From contig OZ038440.1 of NCBI GenBank assembly GCA_964036275.1, positions 6,361,690 through 6,425,689 of the forward strand: a stretch of 64,000 nt of DNA. Direction: 5' to 3'. A program made the translations under genes and the position numbers. The notes under the pieces were generated by a model. The model was not told where the DNA came from. It saw only the letters and a program-made list of their open reading frames with translations, and did no database searches. Source of the DNA: Litoditis marina. Taxonomy: Eukaryota > Nematoda > Chromadorea > Rhabditida > Rhabditidae. Shown here piece after piece: positions 25,001-35,100 of this stretch (position 1 is the stretch's first letter; each line of letters begins with the position of its first letter).

Positions 25001-25448
25001 ACATTAACTTAATCATTGTACCTACTTTGTTGAACCAAAACGGAACGCGCTCCTCATTTTCGCCAATCATCATGACTCCTGAGTATAAATGGGCGATAAG
25101 TTGTCCAATATCCATGAAACCGATATGCATCATCACCTGATAGACGGACAGCTGACAGAACTCGGAGTTCTTCAAGATAACCTGAAAGTGTCACTTCGGC
25201 AACGGCTGGTAAGTAGCAATCACGTGGTTACGTGAGCTACGAGGATGTCTTCCAACAACTAGACACTTAGAATCTGGGTTTTAATTCAAGTTGGTTGTTC
25301 AAGAAGTTCAACTGAATGAAATCGATTACAAAAACCTTACGATAATTATCGGTATGTATATGGACAAGAGTACTGTGGTTAACAGTATGATCGAACATCC
25401 CATCCACGCATATGTTGTCTCAGAAAGTAGCGGAACGTGATACTCCAT
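19083..25448 (-). CDS. Srt-like 7TM chemoreceptor, copy 5 (intact exons, 3.4-kb intron with Helitron-like DNA)
   Basis: Seven exons: 25448-25341, 25181-25026, 24066-23938, 23669-23448, 20084-20040, 19695-19538 and 19209-19083, about 314 residues with no stop. Landmarks are MEYHVPLLSETTY, MDIGQLIAH, LNINRFTIMIL, SYGSILLHICL, SKQEARITIQ-type loop, NGINPVAWLICNK and tail APQLLKVVPKKQ. TM2 has FCQLSVYQVM where the other copies have FRQLPVYQVM. Intron 4 is about 3.36 kb because a composite Helitron-like element lies in it (20309-23391) in the opposite sense to the gene. Splice sites around the insertion look normal, so the gene may still be expressed. Confidence 0.85.
20309..23391 (+). mobile_element. 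Helitron-like element, composite copy in receptor intron
   Basis: It starts TCGCGCGGAGCGCGAAGCGC directly after an A and ends CCCCCACTTTTTACTA. The same 5' start recurs at 21530, also after an A. The locus is therefore a 5' part of about 1.2 kb (20309-21529) followed by an apparently full 1.86-kb copy (21530-23391). The interior is rich in GGCGCC/TTGGCGCCAA phrases and has repeated segments (GAACCGATTTAGCTGAAATT with CCGTCGCGCCAAATATGAGA). No helicase or Rep gene is visible, so it would be non-autonomous. The 5'-TC start and the A in front fit Helitrons; the CTA(A) end is only near the CTRR consensus. An inverted relative is at 56376-58971. Confidence 0.65.
23025..23391. repeat. 367-bp palindrome forming the element terminus, copy A
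   Basis: Two arms of about 150 bp are inverted copies, from TAGTAAAAAGTGGGGGAACC to GGTTCCCCCACTTTTTACTA. They enclose a loop of about 70 bp that contains CGCACGCATGTCGTCAAAG. An identical-length palindrome (56376-56742) ends the other Helitron-like copy. A fragment (loop plus part of one arm) is at 59855-60000. Confidence 0.9.
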
Positions 25449-25549
25449 GGTTACACCACCAGTTGGCCTGAATCGGTAAATAATTGTTCATTTGTCCATT
25501 TTCACAGTCGATTCATTTTTCAATACCCATAACTGTGTCCTACATTTAG

Positions 25550-26470
25550 GCGCCAAAAACCCACGACAAACCTATGAAATGAGCGGAATTGATCTCAGAA
25601 AACTAGATCAAAATGTTCGAGGTCTCGGTTTTTTTGCTAAATCAAAACCATTCATTCAAGGATCATGTGAAACATATTATCAAGTCCGCAAAGCATCGAA
25701 CATACAATCTTTTTAAAGTTTGGAAACTCGGAATAAGAATGTTTGGCTAAAAGCGTATAAAACTTATGTCCGACCAATGTTTGAATTCGGTACTACTGTG
25801 TTCAACTCAGATAGCGGGTTTGTTAAGAAACTTGAATCAGTTCAGAACGACTTCACTAGAAAGTTGTTTTTCCGTTTGGGTGGCTATACGTATTGTAAAA
25901 TCCCTAGTTCCGCATTTAGAAATAGGAAACTCGAATTGGTCACTTTAGAATCTAGAAGAAATACTACAGACCTCATTATGATTCATAAAATCATAACTGG
26001 ACAATGTGGATTAAGTGCAACAGACTTTTTCACGTTCAAACCTTCACGTACTAGGGGTTCTAGCGAAAAATTCAGTTTTCACACCCCAAAAACTAGCCAA
26101 CGTGCCAAGTTTTTCACAGTACGGGCTGGATCCAAATACTTGAAATTGAGCAAGAAATCCAAAATACCGATGTCGTTATCAGCCGCAAAAAAGCACTTTA
26201 GGTGAATGCATTTAAATGAGACTTCTACTGTTTTTCTGTTCATCCTGTGAGATTGGCCCAAATGTTTTCCTTCGTACTTGTGAGTTGTTTTATCTGTATT
26301 CTGTGCTGTTATATTGTTTTCTTTTTCTTTACTGGTAATCACCAAATGATGTTCCACGATTTCCGACTCTTATTTCCGCATTTGAATGTTTTCGTTTCCT
26401 AATGCCGATGTTTTATTTTTTCCTCTTGTATATCACATGCTTGCATGTAAATAAATCAATCAATCAATCA
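25550..26470 (+). pseudogene. 5'-truncated LINE (CR1/RTE-like) 3' end
   Basis: The open frame 25720-26205 (about 161 codons) matches the C-terminal region of nematode non-LTR reverse transcriptases: KAYKTYVRPMFEFGTTVF, LESVQNDFTRKLFFR, RRNTTDLIMIHKIITG and a C-terminal block with LSAAKKHFR before TGA. Related sequence continues upstream in another frame (KSAKHRTYNLFKVWKLG), so a one-base frameshift lies near 25725. The fragment ends in AATAAATCAATCAATCAATC, a short tandem tail typical of LINE 3' ends. A partial second copy of the last 80 bp follows at 26462-26560. It sits between copy 5 and its upstream block. Confidence 0.8.
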
Positions 26471-26937
26471 GTACGAACTAGATCCAAGTACTTGAAATTA
26501 AAATCCAAAAAAAAATACCGATGTCGTTATCTGCCGCAAAAAAGCGCTTTAAGTGAATGAATTTGAATACGACTTCTACTGTTTTTTTTGTTCATCCGTA
26601 TTTGCGATTTGTTTATCCGCATTGTCTTAGTGTCTAGTTTTATTTACTTGTGTTGACCGAATGATGTTTGTCGATTTCCGACCATTCTTTCCGCTTTTGA
26701 ATGTTTTTTTTGTATCCGACTGTCATATTGTTATTTCTCCTCTTGTATATAACATGCTTCAACTTAGTTTGAGAATGGAACACGCGGAGAGTATGTGAAA
26801 AAACAACGTGAAAATGAGAGAAGAATGGTTTTACACAAAGTGGACAATTGGACACGCGCAAAGACAGTTGAAACTCAACGAATCAACTCTTTCTAGCCAG
26901 TAGCATTATTAAACAAGAATGATGTGAACTTGTGAAT

Positions 26938-27119
26938 GTAACACAAAAGACAGCAACCAGTCCCGTGATTATTAGGAAATTTTGTTCCCTGATTAAATAT
27001 TGGCGAATGGTTAGTCTCGTTCAACGTAATTGTTTTTTCTATGAAAATGGCAGTCGGCGATTAGTTCATAGAAAATTATGTGTTCAAGATGTGTACCCTG
27101 ATTATTAGCTTACTGTCTG
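26938..27119 (-). promoter_or_regulatory. Conserved upstream block of receptor copy 5
   Basis: Contains AGACAGCAACCAGTCCCGTG, CCCTGATTAAATATTG, TTCAACGTAATTG and GTGTACCCTGATTATTAGCT. It is closest to the block of copy 3 (12590-12772). It was pushed about 1.5 kb from the start codon by the LINE fragment. Confidence 0.5.
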
Positions 27120-27739
27120 GAAAAAAAACTACATCATTATCACCAGGAAGGCGATAAAACCTAAAGTTTCACATCAACGTCGCGCTTCTCGACAAATTCA
27201 ATAGATTGCTGATTGAAATAAGGAGTGAGTGAGTTCAAATGAGTGAATACTAGAGAAAACACTTAACTTATTTGGAACTACCAAACATCCGAATGGAGAT
27301 TCAACTCCTGTTTAAAGTTTGCTGCCTTGTTCCATTTTAAATTTTCTAAATTTACTATGGTGAAATAAAACAGGTGGAATAGGCCGAACGAAACGTTTTT
27401 TCAATAAATAATTTTGCTTTGATGATAGAGTAGTGTAGTGACTGATGGAACAACTTCTTTCTAAAATGAGAATAGGAGTCGGAAATTATTCATAGTAATC
27501 AAGTTTACAGCTGTCGTTCGCTGTACGTGTTCACAATATAACTTTTTCATTATTTTATGATAAGTTCATCTAGTTGCACCTCGTGGGTGGAACTCGCCTC
27601 AAAGTCAAAGATGACTCCTGGGATGTGCCTTTTTATACCAACCTGCGTCTCCACTAATTACATGATTTTTCTCAGCTCTCTCATCCACCTGGTATACGAG
27701 TTTTGCGAGAGAGTATGCGAAGCGAGAGGCATACCGAAC

Positions 27740-27829
27740 AAATGTGCCGAGATGTCCTAACACTCTTACGTTCTCCCATCATCTTAAAGAAATGGGATAA
27801 CGTAAGTGTGCTAGGACATCTCGGCACAA
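27740..27829. repeat. Short hairpin repeat
   Basis: TGTGCCGAGATGTCCTAACA at the left and TGTGCTAGGACATCTCGGCA at the right are inverted copies; inner parts (CTTACGTT, TCTCCCAT) also pair. It is a snap-back element of about 90 bp inside a longer degraded hairpin-MITE region (27640-27830). Confidence 0.75.
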
Positions 27830-27869
27830 AAGAAATGAAATATATGCGCATGATGGAGCTTTCCCCAGC

Positions 27870-29475
27870 TCATGTATCGCGTATCGTGTATCGTATTTGG
27901 GTAACTGATTTCATTGGGCGAGATAGAAATAGATCCAGAAATGAGGAGCGTAGACTTCTGAAATAAAAGAGAGTATTAGTTAGAGACCAAGGCGATGGTT
28001 AAAACTCATGCTGCACTATGAAAAGGTCGTTTCTGCGGATTCGGGTGATACAATACAGGGGTTTCCAGAAAACTATGGTGTACATGGATTTATTTTGCTG
28101 TGTGTTTCGTTTGATGTATCGTAACGAGAGCAAACTACAACAGACCATTGGCCACTCCCTATACTCCATCCTCCGGGCAAAAAGGGGCTGCACTGAATTT
28201 GTTGTCGTCTGATATGGAGCGAATCAAAATGTCTGCTATTTCTCAGTTTTACAGAAACCGACCGGAAGTGGAACTCACTTATTGCAAATCAACCATGCAA
28301 TGGGATTTATTCCATCCATGAGCACCCAAAGCTTTGCTGCAATATATTCTAGGGTTGTTAAAGTCGAACTCGAAACTCGACTCGACTCGAAAAAACTCGA
28401 AAATTTTCGAGTTGAGCCGAACTCGAAACTCGAAAACTCGAAATTTTCCAAAAACGCAACAACTCGAAAACTCGAAAACTCGAAATTTTCCGAAACTCGA
28501 AAACTCGAAAACTCGAAAACTCGAAATTTCCCAAAACTCGAAAACTCGAAAACTCGAAAACTCGAAATTTTGAACGCGAAAACTCGAAAATCAAAACTTC
28601 GGACTCGAAAAATGTCTCTTTTTGGGTCCAAAAACACTCAAAACTCGACTCGACTCGAAAAAACTCGAAAACTCGAAAACTCGAAATTTCCCAGAACTCA
28701 AAAACTCGAAAACTCGAAAACTCGAAATTTTTCAAAACTCGAAAACTCGATAACTCGAAAACTCGAAATTTCCCAAAACTCGAAAACTCGAAAACTCGAA
28801 AACTCGAAATTTCCCAAAACTCGAAAACTCGAAAACTCGAAATTTTGAACTCGATTAACAACCCTAATATATTCCGACACCACTGTATAGCAAACTATGA
28901 AAGTAGCAAACAATTATAACTGCCTGGAAGTTGACCATAACAAATAGAAAGTGAAAACATGCATTCCAATGATCAGAACTCCGGTCTGTCCAGAAACAAA
29001 ACTATGGATGAAAAATTACTATTCTTCATGCTTTTTCTATTTTTTGATGGCTTCTGGGTTGAACTTTTTTTGTACTTTTCAAAAATTTTACGTTACAAAC
29101 TGCAATGTGCAAAAAGATAATTACCTGATCACATTTCTTCACGTCAAAGCCACTGTAAAAATAAACGCTACACTAGTCCTGTTTCCCGTTTTTTTGCATT
29201 TTCAATTCGGTTATTGAGTGAAATGAACAGAAACGAGCGGTACTATTATTATTTCCCTCTTGAAACTTCCGAGTTTCATTCTAACCTGAATGGTGATTCG
29301 TGCTTCCTGTTGCGACATGGGTTGGTTTGTCTGTAACTAGGTAGATTATTGATAGTTCTCATAACTTTTTGTAGAACTCAGAGTTGTGAGTCAAGTTTAA
29401 TTGGAGTTTTGGTCTACAATTGCTCACCAGACATATGAAACAAAATCGCGGCGTAAGACAGATCAGATGTAAAAA
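27870..29475 (-). pseudogene. Broken chemoreceptor, copy 6 (partial duplicate of copy 4, exons 4-7)
   Basis: Only the 3' half exists. Exon 4 is reduced to its last part (about 29475-29428) and is cut by a TIR element. Exon 5 is 29330-29286 (changed to SQQEARITIQ). Exon 6 begins at 28923, has lost about 40 bp of the TM6 region relative to copy 4, is then interrupted by a 517-bp hAT element, and resumes at 28349-28279 with DGINPIAWLICNK. Exon 7 begins near 27963 (SLRSSFLDLF), but its tail loses the conserved VQTRK...PQL motif and runs to another TGA near 27875. It is clearly derived from copy 4 rather than copies 3 or 5. No function as a receptor is likely. Confidence 0.88.
28350..28866. mobile_element. 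hAT-type element filled with CTCGAAAA repeats, inside exon 6 of copy 6
   Basis: Ends TAGGGTTGTTAA and TTAACAACCCTA are inverted. The flanks carry the perfect 8-bp duplication ATATATTC (28342-28349 and 28867-28874). The corresponding site in copy 4 (GCAATATATTCCGACACC) has it once, so the empty site is visible inside this window. The interior is CTCGAAAACTCGAAATTTCC-type repeats, the opposite orientation of 8090-8510. Confidence 0.92.
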
Positions 29476-29476
29476 T

Positions 29477-29766
29477 TAGTATAAAAAACGGGTGTGAAGA
29501 AAGTAAAGATTAGTTTTGAATGAAACGTGTACAAGAACTATGAAAGAAGTCCAATAAAAATATTTTGAGGGAAAGGCTAATCTCGCTCGGTTTGAAATTC
29601 CAGAAAAAAATGGATACCAAGTTTTTTGTTACCGATAAGAAATTTTCCGACTGCGACTCACAATGACCCAGCTTACACTCTGTTTTTTTTTCAAGAAAAG
29701 CGAGATTAGCCTTCTCCTCAAAATATATTTATTGGACTTACTTTCTTCACACCCGTTTTTATACTA
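29477..29766. repeat. TIR element (AGTATAAAAACGGGTGTGAAG family)
   Basis: Left end TAGTATAAAAAACGGGTGTG and right end CACCCGTTTTTATACTA are inverted. Inner parts AGTCCAATAAAAATATTTTG and CTAATCTCGCT also repeat inverted. TA at each edge suggests a Tc1/mariner-type target. It truncates exon 4 of copy 6. A diverged half-copy is near 61000-61040. Confidence 0.8.
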
Positions 29767-30477
29767 ACTGAACTCTTTTTCTATAGTTACGAAGTAACGG
29801 TCATTTTTGGTAAAAATGATATTTTTGAACAATAACCGAAACAAAGAATGTTATTAAGTTCTATTGGAGTTTTTAACGGCGCAGTAGTTCAGAACTATTG
29901 GCGTAGTTGTAACCTCGTTCAAGTGAGAGCAACTGTTGTGCTCCAGGCAGGATTCGAACCTTCGTTCGCCGTGCGCCATTCAGACATGTGAATAGGAGAG
30001 AAAACCAAGCAGTACCCGCCTGTCATGAGTTCTTTATTGAAAAACGTCTTCCTACTACCCGTTAAACTGTTCTTTCATTTTCATTTTCACGCATCGGTCT
30101 ATCAATAATTTTTTGCGAGACTATGTTCGGCCCTCTCACACGTAATATTCAAGTTCCAGACATACCTGGAAATGCCGGAATGTCCTAGCACACGTAGCCA
30201 AATACGTGAGTATTTTACTGTTCATCATGGATTTATACGATTTCTGACAAAACTTTTCGCTCTTAAGACCTTTCAGCAATCCAAAAATGACACCTAAACA
30301 TCAAGCTGTAAATAGTCTGTAGAACACTCGGAAAGCGCGTCTCATTGACACTTCTTGAACTATATGTTTGATGCTGTAAAGAGAATGAAAATTGCCGCAA
30401 ATTGGTCATTATGATAGAATGTTTTGTAATTTCACCCACGTGTGGCCAGTTGATTGATCGGTTTTACAGCTGCGTCA
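29767..30477. other. Intergenic, no gene seen
   Basis: I see no exon. A B-box-like GGTTCGAATCC lies on the minus strand near 29950-29960 without a matching A-box or cloverleaf, so it is not called as a tRNA. Confidence 0.5.
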
Positions 30478-30958
30478 TTAAAGACAGGTATCCACGCCAA
30501 CATCGAAATTGAGACAAGGTCATTTTCCAATTTAAATTGGGTAGTTACTACCAGAAAATGAGTGTAAAAAAGGGACCATTAAAATTAAATGATGGAAATA
30601 TTTTTTGAACTATCGGGTTTCATCGGAAACCGGGCGGTACCTCTGCGTATATGCGCACCTGCCGTAATGCAATTTGAGGTTGCGGACTTGCGGGCTGTCG
30701 TAATCATTGTATTTGGGTTTATTTGAAGTTAACTATAATGTTAAATTATCTAAATAAAAATAGAGAGAAGAATTACGAACAAAGAAATGATTTGAGCAAC
30801 ATTTATTTACATGGTTGAAAACACAACCGCGGCCCAACAGGTTACACGTCCGCGGGTGTGTCGCATGACTGCGCGGCACTACTGCGGACCTGCAGACTGA
30901 GAAATTCGAGGATTCGCTGACAAATTTACTGTAAAACTCGGGATATTATTATTCTTCC

Positions 30959-30993
<35 letters not shown>

Positions 30994-31073
30994 CAAAACT
31001 ACTGAAAATAAGTCATTTATAGGCGGTTCACTTTATTTTCAATTGGCATGCTGGCGTGGATATCTGCCTTTAA
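30478..31073. repeat. TIR element with TTAA ends
   Basis: TTAAAGACAGGTATCCACGC at the left and its inverted counterpart GCGTGGATATCTGCCTTTAA at the right. TTAA on both sides would suit a piggyBac-type target. The interior holds G/C-rich phrases (CCGCGGCCCAACAGG, GTCCGCGGGTGTGT) and a TA dinucleotide run of about 30 bp at 30962-30990. No coding sequence. Confidence 0.7.
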
Positions 31074-32111
31074 GGGGGGGGGGGGGTACCTGATCAAACC
31101 TTGCAAACAATGTGTATCGGGGAAAATTTGGGGTAACCAAGAGGTTAACAAAAGGTCAGGTTAATCGGATGACCTGCCTGGTGATCTGCTAGCTAGAGTA
31201 AACGAAATTCCGAACTGAATGAAGATTTGGTGGTTTCATGAACACCCACCATCATCAATAATGAGCAACGTTTATTTCTAGATCAAATTACTATAAGATT
31301 ATAGTTCCCGCCATTCCGTCTGAAAATTTGGCAGCGTGGCAATACGAATTTTCAGGTTGTGTTTATCATGATGAACTTTCTCCATATAAGTTTCTGTCAG
31401 CGGCTCACCACCTACAGTACAACACGTAAATGGTTGAACGTTCAGGAAGTTTTTTGTTTTTTGAAGAAGAACTGCTCAGACAATTTCCAGCCAATAGGCC
31501 AGCCACTTTTGTAGCGGCCTTAACGAGAATGTATAGGTCACAGAGACGCAGATTCTCTCATCCTGTCTCCGGCCTCATTGACCTGCAAGCTCTCTTGCCA
31601 TTGATCGTGAGGGGTCATTCGAAAATATTTGTTTAAAATTGAAGCAAAGTTTTGATTGTCAAAAGAACATGTCAGTATACCTCGGAATCGTCGGTGCTAG
31701 ATGTGACTATAATTTCATCTACTGCAATTGATATGATCATGCTTGGAGAGCTTAAGTTCTGACCTTTGAGTTAATTGTGTTCAATTTCAAAAACAGAAAA
31801 AAAGACATTCAGTACAATATGTCGTCGCTTAGTTCACTCGGCTCACTGTTCAGTTTGGTAATATTCGTAATTCGTATGACCAATTTGTTGGATCGATTGA
31901 TAGAAGAAACACATGCAAACGATACAAGTTGTGAGAAAGGAAAACGGAAATTATTCATCTTCATGACGTGTTTTTATTCTTATATTGTTAATTTTTTGTG
32001 TTACCGTTGCACTTTTTGTGTAACAAACACGTTTATCACTGAAAAAAAGTGAACACACCATCGAACATTTAAAAAATTGAAACACAAACAACTAGATACA
32101 AAGTTTTTGAA
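31074..32111. other. Intergenic downstream of copy 7
   Basis: It begins with a G run of about 12. It includes a partial TIR element (from about 31303) and a segment (31770-31960) that is duplicated at 45235-45400. An open frame covers the segment here (31777-32052) but is not preserved in the duplicate, so I do not call a gene. Confidence 0.5.
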
Positions 32112-35100
32112 TCAGTTCTGTTTGGGAACAACTCTGACAAGTTGTGGGGTCGACGGAGCTTTCTTGGATTGAACAACACAGACCAGATTCACAAGTGAAC
32201 AGCGAAGAAGCCTTGAAAACACGTTGGGTAAAAACAGTGTTCACTCGGCAAATGGAAATTTCATCCACCGTTTCAACGCAGTAACTGATGTTCAGGTGGC
32301 TGGCAACCGAAGGAAAAACGGAGTGTTTGTCAAGTTTTCGGGTTTCAACAAGAGTTTTCTCTTTTGTTTTTCTTCAAGCCATAAACTGAGTTTTCACTTT
32401 CCATCAATCTCGAGTTTTCGAAGTATCGAGTATGATTTACAGCATGGCTTCAACAGTTCCAAGCCGGTTTTTAACATGTTCACATCACAAACTGCCAGAA
32501 ACATTTTTCAAATAGGCAATGTTTTCCTTACGGAAAATTCGTCCGAATATTCACCCGACTGTAACAAGTGACAGATGAATGAAATGAATTATACTTCTCG
32601 CCCTGATACATTTTTTTGGCAACTTACTTGCTAGATGTCACCCATACAATCGGTTTAATTCCATTCATGACAACCCAAATGAGAGTGGAAATATATTCCG
32701 ACACCACTGTTTCGAAGTAGAAAAGCGGACTGATATGCTTCCAATACACATAGGTGAATATCAAGTAGCCGACTATCAATGCAGCCTGAACTTGTCATGA
32801 AAAGAATTAATGAAACACAGGAGAGTAGCGTATAAAATGTTGCACCTTCTGACGGACTCCTCTTCAAACATAGGTTCTGTTTGGACTTACTTTTTCCTCA
32901 TCTCCCGATCGTTCTATCTATCTATCTATCTCTTCTTTCCTCTCTGTTTCTCTCTCTCTCTCCATCTCTCTATCTCTATCTCACTGACCTGGATGGTAAG
33001 TCTTACTTCCTTGTTGGACATTCCTTGTTTTGCCTGTAACCATGACTAAATTATCATTGTTCAGTAGATAGTTTGAATGCTGCGTCAACCCAGGCGGTGT
33101 AGCAATCCTTCAAAAACCTTATGAGATACCTCATGAGCAACAACTCATGAACTTCTCAAGAGATTCTTCCGATTTCTATGCTACAACTTGAAAGTTCACG
33201 TATAGTTCATGAGGTATCTCATCAGAAACTCATATATAATTCTCATGAGATTAAGGAGGGATTTCTACGCCGCCAGAAACGAGCGTTTATATGACAATCG
33301 GGCTCGATAAAAGCCGATATATGCTCTTTCCACACCAACCTAAAGTATCTCATAAGCATCCGATAAACATACTACAATTTGTTGTGCTGTACTTCATTTA
33401 GGTACCCCGTGGTACCTGATAAATCGTATCACTCTTCTCTCCTTAAAAACTGTTTCTCTCTCATTACAACTCAACACTTACCACACATGAAATATGGATC
33501 AAAATTGAGCTATAAGAAGCAAAAGATGTGATAATAACACTGAAGATTAGTACATCTTCCATGAGCCGAAATCGACCTTCAGAGGTTGGCCACCAGTAAA
33601 TATATTTAGGATAAAAAACAAAGCTATTCTGAGGAAGAAGCCAAAAAATAAAACAAATAGCAGTTATAGCGTTGCCACTCAACGTTAGAATCTGGAAGCA
33701 TGAATTGATTGTGAACAGAGAGGAATGTTTGTATAGAACGGGAGTTCAAGAAAAACGTATCCTTGCGTTTATTGTGTTAAACCGCACATTCTCGGAGAAA
33801 ATATCGCCGAGCGCATGCAAAATCCGCCCACTTTTTGGGCCGCCAGGCCTATTTTGCGGACCGCATGCACTCCCGGAAGTGCAGGCGGACCGCAAAACGA
33901 GGGCTTGCCCTTCGCAGTCAGTTAAACTGTGTTAAATGGTCCAATTAAGATATTTGTATTCGATTAGTTTAGTAAATTTGAAATTGTGGACTATTATTAC
34001 AATTGGTGATAGTGATAGTGAATGTACCACCCTTATGGCTATCCATCTAGTAAACTCTCGATGTCTTATCACGATCATTTAGTTACTAAATGCAGTTATC
34101 CAATAATACGAACGAAGGATGCTTGAAGTGGTTCTCTCTCAAGCCAAAATATCACAGATAATTCAAGAAGACACAAAATTTTGTTCAGTTCTGCGAGAAT
34201 TTATCTCAATCCCCTTATTTAAATCCAACGCCGTACGTGGTCGTCATACCCGCGGCTTACATAATGAACGTAATAAACGATGTCGTACTCGTCATTTTCA
34301 AATATTTTCATCATCATATTCTAATTTTTTGTTTTTTTTTGTTGTTTTTTTAGCCTATAACTTAAATCTATTTGCTGTTGTAGTGTAGTGTTTCGTTGAT
34401 TTCCTGCGTTCTGTGTAAGTTTGCCTTTGTAGTTCTTTTCTTCGCTCATTTTTTCGCTACTTTTTTTGATATTTTGGGTAATTTGAAAATTTGCTGCTTG
34501 AAAACCACGTAAAATTATGTTGGTTGTGTTTAGTTCAAGCCAACAATCTGAAGTGACATAATCCTCATGTATTTTCATCGTATTCAACAATTACACATTA
34601 CAAGTAACTCGTTTTATAGTAACCACACATTTGGTTGGTTTCGTATTTTGTTTCTCCCGTATCTACAGAATGAATATGGTCACTTGTAAAAACAATTCCC
34701 TGTTCTGCAACTAACCAGTTCCCATTTAGTTCTTGTTGTCTATCCAACCGGGCTCTCGTGTAATTACCTTATTTTGTACAGAGTAAACATAACTAGAAAA
34801 CGTCTCCAACTTTCAGGAATTATGATGTCATCATATTTGTCATTTGGATCAAGCAGAGAGGACAATGAAGAGGTGGATTACAGTCGTCGATTAGATCCCT
34901 TCGGAGTTTATGTTCATAAGGTGGGTATCTCATGTCTTGTCATCTGGTGAGAGAAGATAGTTAAGGACTGTGTCGCTTGGAATGCCACAATTGTTACTTA
35001 TTCTAGCAAAATTTAGATTTTGACTTTTTGAGGAAGACTCAAAGTTTTTAGTACTTTCGTTATGCTCTCGTCCGCCGCCCTTGCAAGTGTTGGCGGTTGA

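Noticed and set aside
28282..28861. Open frames up to 188 codons rich in S, R, K, E and F
   Set aside because: Same CTCGAAAA repeat translated; inverted ends and target duplication show it is a transposon interior.
29890..29980. tRNA gene on the minus strand
   Set aside because: Only a B-box-like GGTTCGAATCC is present; no A-box at the right distance and no cloverleaf.
31777..32052. Small membrane protein of 91 codons
   Set aside because: The duplicate at 45.2-45.4 kb does not keep the frame and there is no splice or domain support.
32224..32571. Plus-strand frame of 115 codons
   Set aside because: It lies between exons 6 and 7 of receptor copy 7 on the opposite strand and shows only low-complexity S/F-rich sequence without a recognised domain.
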